Below, piece after piece: positions 33,164-38,438 of a DNA stretch of 38,438 nt (the first letter of the stretch is position 1; every line of letters starts with the position of its first letter). The DNA is taken from the NCBI GenBank assembly GCA_027307335.1, contig DAHUXD010000025.1:1-38438 (forward strand). The letters run 5' to 3'. The notes beneath the pieces were generated by a model. That model was not told the origin of the DNA and did no database searches. It saw nothing but the letters and a program-made list of their open reading frames with translations. Both the position numbers and the translations under genes were made by a program. This DNA is from Acidobacteriota bacterium (GTDB lineage Bacteria; Acidobacteriota; Thermoanaerobaculia; UBA5066; Gp7-AA6).

Positions 33164-33925
33164 TCAGGCTCCCTCGAGCGCTGCGCGCCAGGAAGCGGCC
33201 GACTGCGCGAGCAGGCCGCGATCGCTCGTCGTGAAGACGGTGTAGCCCTGGCGCCGCAGGGCGGGGATCTGGCTGGCCTCGCGCAGCATGATGCCCGCCG
33301 CCTTCCCGCGCGACCGGGCGGCGGCGCCGACGCGCTCGATCGCCGCGCGGTAGCGATCGTCCGCGTAGTTTCCCGGGATCCCGAGCGCCTGCGAGAGATC
33401 GTTCGGCCCGACGAAGACGACGTCCACCCACTTCTCGGCGGCGACCGCATCGACCGCCTCGAGCGCGGCGGCCGTCTCGATCTGCACGATCACGATGGAT
33501 CCCTCGTTCGCGTCCACGACCCAGCGATCGAACGGGATCGTTCCGTACCGATTGGCGCGCACGCCGGCGAGGCCGCGCTTGCCGGCCGGGGCGTACTTGG
33601 CCGACTCGACCGCGGCGCGCACCGCGGGAATCCCGTCCGCCCGCGGGAAGAGGATGCCGCAGGCTCCGGCATCGAGGGCTCGCCCGACGTCGGCGGAGGC
33701 GTGGCAATTCGGGACACGAACGACGACCGGAATCGGCGCTCCCTCCGCCGCGCGCGCCATCCGCTCGACCGACTCCGGGTTGAAGTAGCCGTGCTCGGTG
33801 TCGAGAACGGAGAAGTCGAAGCCGGCCAGTCCGAGAATCTCGAGCGCGCCCTCGACCGGCCAGGTCAGGAACGCGCCGAGCTGGGGTTCGCCGGAGAGGA
33901 TGCGGGAGCGGAAGGTGTCAGGCAC
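33164..33925 (-). CDS. HpcH/HpaI-family aldolase
   Basis: The 253-aa class II aldolase contains the catalytic/metal sites LDTEHGYFNPE, VVVRVPN (Arg), IVQIET (metal Glu) and GPNDLS (metal Asp). These are in the order of 2-keto-3-deoxy-sugar and 4-hydroxy-2-oxo acid aldolases. The substrate cannot be read off. GTG at 33923-33925 is preceded by GGGGGAG and gives an N-terminus (PDTFRSRIL.G.P.LGAFL) in register with homologues. That GTG lies inside a palindrome (33911-33929). The gene is inserted between a functionally linked AAA+/VWA pair, which is unusual. Confidence 0.88.
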   Translation of the reverse strand: MPDTFRSRILSGEPQLGAFLTWPVEGALEILGLAGFDFSVLDTEHGYFNPESVERMARAAEGAPIPVVVRVPNCHASADVGRALDAGACGILFPRADGIPAVRAAVESAKYAPAGKRGLAGVRANRYGTIPFDRWVVDANEGSIVIVQIETAAALEAVDAVAAEKWVDVVFVGPNDLSQALGIPGNYADDRYRAAIERVGAAARSRGKAAGIMLREASQIPALRRQGYTVFTTSDRGLLAQSAASWRAALEGA

Positions 33926-33929
33926 CTTC
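33911..33929. repeat. Palindrome GAAGGTG-TCAGG-CACCTTC overlapping the aldolase start
   Basis: A perfect 7-bp inverted repeat with 5-nt centre contains the GTG start codon. The GGTGCCTGACACC core is a form common as a dispersed repeat in environmental bacterial genomes (recalled, not searched). It encodes the start residues VPDTF and could form a hairpin over the initiation region. Confidence 0.55.
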
Positions 33930-33978
33930 TCCCCCGTCCGCCTTCGAGGAAGCGTTCGCTCCGCGACCGCGACGCACC

Positions 33979-35529
33979 TCAGTGGGTCCTGTTCTTCACC
34001 AGGTTGAACTTGAGCATCTCCGTGTAGGAGACGCGCGAGTCGAGGTCCTCGCGGGCGATCTTCAGGTGCTGGGTCAGACCCTCGAGCACGAGCTCCATGC
34101 CGATCGCGAGCTCCTCCTTCGACGCGGGGGAGAAGTGCTCCTCGACCGCCTTCTTCAGGCCCGGCACGGACTCGAGCGCCTTCACGTGCTCGGAAAACGG
34201 CGCCTCGTCCGAGATCGTCACGCGGTTGCCGGCGGAGAACCACGCCGCGATGGGCTCGTACAGCGGGTGGATCTTCTCGGCGGGCGGCGGCGTGCGGACG
34301 CGGCGGACCGGTCCCGCCGTCTCGTCGTCCTCCTCGATCTCCTGGCGGCGCCGCTCGGTCGGCCGCCCGGCGTCGGGCGCCGGGAACTTCGCGTCGAAGA
34401 GCTTCTTGACCGCCGTGCCGATCAGCTTCTTCGCGATGACCTCCGCTCCCTGCTGCTCGCCCTCGTAGACCATCTCGACCTTGCCGGTGATCGCGGGCAG
34501 CGTCGCCGGCAGGTCGCAGAGCCTCGGCGAGACACGGGACTCTCCGTGGACGAAGGCGCGACGCTCCAGGTTCGACACGAGGATCTCGAGCGCCGAGATC
34601 GGCATGCGGGCGGACACGCCCGAGGACTGGTCCACGAACTCGGAGCCGCGCGCCGCGAACGCGATCTCCTCGACGAGCTCGCGGAAGAGCTGCGGCACCT
34701 CGACCGAGGGGCCGCCCGAGCGCTCGACCCACGCCTCCTGCGCCGTGATCTTCGCCGCGATCTTCACGTCCTCGGGGTAGTGCGTGAAGATCTGCGAGGA
34801 GATGCGGTCCTTCAGCGGCGTGATGATGTTGCCGCGGTTCGTGTAGTCCTCGGGGTTCGCCGAGAAGACGAGGAGGATGTCGAGCGGGATGCGGACCGGA
34901 AATCCCCGGATCTGCAGGTCGCGCTCCTCGAGGATGTTCAAGAGGCCCACCTGGATGCGGGGCTGGAGATCCGGCAGCTCGTTGATCGCGAAGATGCCGC
35001 GGTTCGTGCGCGGCACGATGCCGAAGTGGATGACCTCCTCGTCCGAGTACGAGCGGCGCTCGGTGGCGGCCTTGATCGGGTCGATGTCGCCGATCAGGTC
35101 GGCGATCGTCACGTCGGGGGTCGCGAGCTTCTCGCGGTAGCGCTCGGCGCGAGGGATCCATGCGATCGGCGCGGCGTCGCCCCGCTCCGCGATGATCCGC
35201 CGGCCGTACTTCGTGATCGGCGCGAAGGGATCCTCGTTCAGCTCGCTGCCGGCGATCGCGGGGATCTCGGGGTCGAGCAGGTTGACGAGGAGGCGCAGGA
35301 GGCGCGTCTTCGCCTGGCCGCGGAGGCCGAGCAGCAGGAAATCGTGGCGCGACAGGACCGCGTTCGAGAGCGCCGGGAGCACGGTGCGCTCGTATCCGTG
35401 GATGCCCGGAAACGGGTTCTCGCCGCGCGACAGGGCGCGGCGCAGGTTCTCGCGCAGCTCGTCCTTGACGGGGCGCGGACGGTATCCGGCCTCCTTCAGG
35501 GCGCCGAGCGTGGTCGGTTTGTTGGTCAC
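33979..35529 (-). CDS. AAA+ ATPase of the magnesium-chelatase/MoxR type
   Basis: The 516-aa protein has the P-loop LLLGLRGQAKTRLLR (Walker A variant GLRGQAKTR, 68-76). The Walker B region GIFAINELPDLQPRIQVGLLNILEERD carries NE in place of the usual DE, a form I associate with this ChlI-like subfamily. Sensor LLVFSANPEDYTNRG and the lid PRLCDLPATLPAITGK follow. A C-terminal extension (about 370-516) is charged and poorly conserved. It should act with the VWA protein two genes downstream. The start is GTG at 35527-35529. It lies 40 nt after the thioredoxin-like gene. Confidence 0.88.
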   Translation of the reverse strand: MTNKPTTLGALKEAGYRPRPVKDELRENLRRALSRGENPFPGIHGYERTVLPALSNAVLSRHDFLLLGLRGQAKTRLLRLLVNLLDPEIPAIAGSELNEDPFAPITKYGRRIIAERGDAAPIAWIPRAERYREKLATPDVTIADLIGDIDPIKAATERRSYSDEEVIHFGIVPRTNRGIFAINELPDLQPRIQVGLLNILEERDLQIRGFPVRIPLDILLVFSANPEDYTNRGNIITPLKDRISSQIFTHYPEDVKIAAKITAQEAWVERSGGPSVEVPQLFRELVEEIAFAARGSEFVDQSSGVSARMPISALEILVSNLERRAFVHGESRVSPRLCDLPATLPAITGKVEMVYEGEQQGAEVIAKKLIGTAVKKLFDAKFPAPDAGRPTERRRQEIEEDDETAGPVRRVRTPPPAEKIHPLYEPIAAWFSAGNRVTISDEAPFSEHVKALESVPGLKKAVEEHFSPASKEELAIGMELVLEGLTQHLKIAREDLDSRVSYTEMLKFNLVKNRTH

Positions 35530-35569
35530 GAGGGGCTTTCTCCGGCTACCTGCCGGCGTTGCGGGAGTC

Positions 35570-36052
35570 TCATCCCGGTTTGATCGCGGGGACCTTGTCG
35601 TCCGGCCCGAAGAGGGGAGCGGGAGGGCGCCCCGCGAGGTCCGCGGCGCGCCGCGCGAGTGATTCGAGCCGCGCCCGGTCGAACCCGATCACGGTCTCGG
35701 CGACCGTGCCGTCGCCGGCGACGCGCAGGAAGGTCGGCACGGTGGACACGCCGAGGGCGTCGGAGGCGGGATACGGGGGCGGGTCGTACGCCGCCGGCAC
35801 GCGCGCGCCGACGCGCCGCTCGAAGTCGCGGGTCTGTCCCGGGTCGTCCTGCGAGATCCCGAGGACGCGCATCTTCCCGCCCTCGGCCGCGCGGCCGATC
35901 CGCTCGAGGTACGGCCACGTGAGCGCGCAGGTCGGGCACGTCGTCTTGAACACGACGTAGAGAGTTTCCCCCTCGGGCGGGGCGACGGGAGCGCCGCGCT
36001 CGTCGGAGAGCGCCAGCGCGGGGAGCTTCGCTCCCGGCTCCAGAACGGGCAC
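35570..36052 (-). CDS. Thioredoxin-like (TlpA/AhpC-TSA fold) protein
   Basis: The 160-aa protein has the redox motif CPTC (C39, C42) in LYVVFKTTCPTCALTWPYLERI. MRVLGISQDDPGQTRDF and STVPTFLRVAGDG (cis-Pro loop) complete the TlpA-like fold. There is no signal peptide from the chosen start, so it is probably cytoplasmic; the frame is open upstream with non-homologous residues. The start is GTG at 36050-36052, 7 nt downstream of a perfect TATAAT. It is the first gene of the probable operon with the AAA+, aldolase and VWA genes. Confidence 0.85.
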   Translation of the reverse strand: MPVLEPGAKLPALALSDERGAPVAPPEGETLYVVFKTTCPTCALTWPYLERIGRAAEGGKMRVLGISQDDPGQTRDFERRVGARVPAAYDPPPYPASDALGVSTVPTFLRVAGDGTVAETVIGFDRARLESLARRAADLAGRPPAPLFGPDDKVPAIKPG

Positions 36053-36059
36053 GCGGCCG

Positions 36060-36065
36060 ATTATA
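36060..36065 (-). promoter_or_regulatory. -10 box of the thioredoxin-like operon (leaderless type)
   Basis: TATAAT on the minus strand matches consensus at all six positions and lies 7 nt before the GTG start. The plus strand of the same site reads TAGACT (36064-36069), which could be the -10 of the divergent binding-protein gene with a leader of about 45 nt. Confidence 0.55.
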
Positions 36066-36119
36066 GACTTGCGCCCCTCGGATGGGGGCGCGCATCCAGA
36101 CGTCCGCGAGACTCGCCGC

Positions 36120-37460
36120 GTGAAGCGCACGCGACGCGGACTCTCGCGGCGAGAGCTCGTGAAGTGGGCGGGCGCGACGCTCGCCGCGGCGGCGCTTCCG
36201 GCCGCGGCCTGCGCGAGGAAGGCGAGCCCCCGGGCGGCGAGGAAGTCGCTGCGCATCCTCCAGTGGAGCCACTTCGTTCCGAGATACGACCGCTGGTTCG
36301 ACTCCGTCTACACGAAGGAGTGGGGCGAGAAGAATGCGACCGACGTCGTCGTCGACCACATCACGGCGACCGAGGTGGCCGCGCGCGGCGCGTCGGAGGC
36401 GGCGGCGGGGAAGGGGCACGACCTCTTTCTCTTCCAGGCGCCGCCCGCCGCGTACGCGGAGCGATGCGTCGACCTGCGCGACGTCGTCGAGAAAGTCGAG
36501 CATAAGCACGGCCGGATGATCGGTCTCTCGGAGAAGTCGACGCGCGATCCGTCGACCGGCAAGTACTTCGCCTTCTCGGAGTCCTACGTCCCCGACCCGG
36601 GCAACTACCGCATCGACCTGTGGAGCGAGGTCGGCCTGCCGAAGGGACCCGACTCCTGGGACGACCTGCGCGCCGGCGGCCGGAAGATCAAGGAGAAGTT
36701 CGGCAACGGCGTCGGCCTCGGCCTCTCGCAGGAGACGGATTCGAACATGGCCCTGCGCGCGTTGCTGTGGTCCTTCGGCGGCGCCGAGCAGGACGCGGAG
36801 GGCCGGACCGTGACGCTGAACTCGCGGGAAACCGTCGCCGCGCTCGAGTTCGTCCGCGCGCTCTACCGGGAGACCGAGACGGCGGAGGTCTTCACCTGGG
36901 ACCCCTCCTCGAACAACCGCGCGATGCTCGCCGGGCGGGCCTCGTTCATCCAGAACGCGATCTCCGTGACCCGCACGGCCGAGAAGGAGAACCCCGACAT
37001 CGCCCGGAAGATCGGCCTCTGCCCGGCGCTGCGCGGCCCGGTCCGGCGCATCGCCTCCGAGCACCTCATGAACTGCTACGTGGTCTGGAAGTTCGCGGAG
37101 AACGTGGACGGCGCGAAGCAGTTCCTCGTGGACCTCGTGGACCGGTTCGGCGACGTGTTCCGGGAGAGCGAGTTCTACAACTTCCCGTGCTATCCCTCGA
37201 CCGTTCCGGACCTGCCCGCGCTTCTCGCGAAGGACCCCCACGAGCCGGCGGGCAAGTACTCGGTACTCGCGAACGTTCTCGACTGGACGACCAACGTCGG
37301 CTACCCCGCATACGCGACGCCGGCGACCGACGAGGTCTTCAACACCTACGTGATCCCGACGATGTTCGCGCGCGTGGCGCGCGGCGACGCGACGGCGCAG
37401 GACGCGGCCGAGGCGGGTCAGCGCGAGGTGGAGCGGATCTTCAAGAAGTGGCGGCGATGA
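36120..37460 (+). CDS. Tat-exported lipoprotein, ABC-type sugar-binding protein
   Basis: The 446-aa protein has a twin-arginine signal (SRRELVK, R10-R11) followed by a hydrophobic stretch and a lipobox ending in C31 (PAAAC). The mature part is a family-1 extracellular solute-binding protein: LRILQWSHFVPRYDRWFD at the start, GLPKGPDSWDDLRAG, WSFGGAEQDAEG, and an FIQNAISV segment. No permease or ATPase genes are adjacent in the window, so it is an orphan here. The start GTG (36120) was preferred over an upstream TTG because it places the Tat motif near the N-terminus. Confidence 0.85.
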   Translation: MKRTRRGLSRRELVKWAGATLAAAALPAAACARKASPRAARKSLRILQWSHFVPRYDRWFDSVYTKEWGEKNATDVVVDHITATEVAARGASEAAAGKGHDLFLFQAPPAAYAERCVDLRDVVEKVEHKHGRMIGLSEKSTRDPSTGKYFAFSESYVPDPGNYRIDLWSEVGLPKGPDSWDDLRAGGRKIKEKFGNGVGLGLSQETDSNMALRALLWSFGGAEQDAEGRTVTLNSRETVAALEFVRALYRETETAEVFTWDPSSNNRAMLAGRASFIQNAISVTRTAEKENPDIARKIGLCPALRGPVRRIASEHLMNCYVVWKFAENVDGAKQFLVDLVDRFGDVFRESEFYNFPCYPSTVPDLPALLAKDPHEPAGKYSVLANVLDWTTNVGYPAYATPATDEVFNTYVIPTMFARVARGDATAQDAAEAGQREVERIFKKWRR

Positions 37461-37586
37461 CCCGCCCGCGAAGAATCCGCCGACGCGGCCATCCAGCGGG
37501 CCGCATGACGCCGGCCACCGGGTTGCGTTTTCCTCCGACCCGGACGAGAACGGAATCCGGATGCGAAGATCCTGCCAGGAGGTCTC

Positions 37587-37997
37587 ATGTCTGAACCGCA
37601 AGTCGGCGCCACCGCTGCGGCCGAGCTCGTCGTCCGGCGCGCCGACCTCGCGAGCGCGCTGCGCTTCGAGCCGGGCGACGCCTTTCCGCCGGTGTTCGCC
37701 ACGGCGCGGATGGTCGCGCTCATGGAGGTCGCGGCGGCGCGGATCCTCGCGCCCCACCTCGCTCCGGGCGAATTCTCGGTGGGCGTGTCCGTCGACGCGA
37801 CGCACACCGCGGCCACTCCCGAGGGCGCGGCCGTCCGCGCCGAGGCGCGCTACCTCGGCCGCGAGGGCAGGGTTCACCTGTTCGAGGTGATCGCCTCCGA
37901 CGCGGGCGGGGAGGTCGGACGCGCCACGCATCGCCGCGCCGTGGTCTCGGGGGAACGGCTCGTCGCGGGCGCCCGCCGGCGCGTCTCGACCGGCTGA
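37587..37997 (+). CDS. FlK-like hotdog thioesterase
   Basis: The 136-aa protein has the pattern of fluoroacetyl-CoA-specific thioesterase-like proteins: FATARMVALMEVAA, a VGVSVDATHTAATPEG segment, and V.AEARYLG. T39, E47 and H73 fall at a uniform offset of three from the FlK triad T42/E50/H76, so the catalytic set is present. Housekeeping members probably hydrolyse other acyl-CoA esters; specificity for fluoroacetyl-CoA is not implied. ATG has AGGAGG 6 nt upstream. Confidence 0.8.
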   Translation: MSEPQVGATAAAELVVRRADLASALRFEPGDAFPPVFATARMVALMEVAAARILAPHLAPGEFSVGVSVDATHTAATPEGAAVRAEARYLGREGRVHLFEVIASDAGGEVGRATHRRAVVSGERLVAGARRRVSTG

Positions 37998-37999
37998 TA

Positions 38000-38005
38000 T
38001 AGGCT
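38000..38005 (+). promoter_or_regulatory. -10 box of the last gene (leaderless type)
   Basis: TAGGCT (or overlapping TATAGG at 37998) lies 8 nt before the GTG at 38014. Confidence 0.35.
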
Positions 38006-38013
38006 TGCGCGCA

Positions 38014-38438
38014 GTGTCTTCTGCCCGGCGAGCCCGCATCGTCCGCGTTGCCTTGACCGGTGCGCTCGCCGCCGGCTGCTCGAACTACAAGGCCGACACC
38101 GAGGCGACGAGCGCCATCTGGACGGTACGGGTGACGACCAACATCGCCGATGTCCGGGACTGCCGGGTCATCCGCCACGTGGACTCGCGCGACGCCTCGC
38201 TCGGGTGCGGCCTGACGGTCCAGCCGACGCCGGAGGAGTGCCTCCGCTACCAGGTCAAGCGCGCGGGCGGCGACACCCTGCTGATGCGTGGCCCGGCGGG
38301 CGAGGCCTACGACTGCGGGACGGGCCAGGCGCCGGCCGAGGCCGAGGCGACTCCGGCGACGACGGCGCGGCCCGCTGCGGCGACGGCCGTCGCGGCGGCA
38401 CCCGCCCCGACGAACCCGCCGGCCGCCGTTGTGCCGCC
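38014..38438 (+). CDS. Putative lipoprotein, C-terminus beyond window
   Basis: The frame from GTG 38014 stays open to the end (141 codons). The N-terminus has Arg residues, a hydrophobic stretch and a good lipobox LAAGC (Cys at 22). The mature part has four or more Cys (RDCRVI, LGCGL, EECLRY, YDCGTG), suggesting disulfides. An Ala/Pro/Thr-rich tail follows. No family is recognised. Confidence 0.6.
   Translation, partial: MSSARRARIVRVALTGALAAGCSNYKADTEATSAIWTVRVTTNIADVRDCRVIRHVDSRDASLGCGLTVQPTPEECLRYQVKRAGGDTLLMRGPAGEAYDCGTGQAPAEAEATPATTARPAAATAVAAAPAPTNPPAAVVP

Noticed and set aside
36069-36119. TTG start giving 17 more residues on the binding protein
   Set aside because: It moves the twin-arginine motif away from the N-terminus and has no ribosome-binding site.

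Overview
The window is a high-GC bacterial chromosome segment with long operons and short gaps. The gene set is a MutL with endonuclease motifs, a liv ABC operon, ATP-type PEP carboxykinase, a short type glutamine synthetase, Kdp with a split sensor, and a secreted protein with a DUF4215-type Cys cluster plus three SLH repeats. Together with the very high GC this recalls Acidobacteriota (Thermoanaerobaculia-like). That placement is inference; no rRNA is present.

Layout. 1-210: right end of an IS481-like element that cuts an RHS/YD-repeat gene (207-1055, -). 1219-2949: mutL. 3025-5134 (-): ECF sigma factor, tandem zinc-finger anti-sigma factor and a TM2-like membrane protein, with ECF-type promoters in front of the sigma gene and possibly the membrane gene. 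5341-6702 (-): pcnB, apparently starting at ATT. 6842-11429 (+): livKHMGF. 11694-13872 (-): pckA and an HD-domain protein, divergent from glnA (14046-15419, +), which ends in a strong terminator. 15502-16416: homocysteine S-methyltransferase-like gene.

16442-25820 (-) is one large potassium locus. In transcription order it holds a KdpD-like histidine kinase lacking the KdpD N-terminal domain, KdpE, two paralogous two-TM proteins (the second fused to a putative outer-membrane beta-barrel), a 27-aa TM peptide, KdpF (29 aa), KdpA, KdpB, KdpC, and a separate KdpD N-terminal/UspA protein. Each of the two paralogues is preceded by four elements related to CGGAAG at an exact 11-bp period. This is the spacing expected for an OmpR/PhoB-family regulator and makes KdpE the natural candidate. 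This locus is the most interesting part of the window.

25839-38438: queA, a small TM ORF, an RNase Z-like metallo-beta-lactamase, tRNA-Asn(GTT), a quinone-oxidoreductase-like dehydrogenase, a small lipoprotein, a membrane-anchored protein, the SLH protein, an operon of thioredoxin-like protein / AAA+ ATPase / HpcH aldolase / VWA protein (-), a Tat lipoprotein solute-binding protein, an FlK-like hotdog thioesterase, and a lipoprotein cut by the window edge.

Several genes have a TANNNT -10 box only 6-8 nt before the start codon, suggesting leaderless transcripts. Three types of dispersed palindromic repeat are seen; two of them supply the stop or start codon of a gene.
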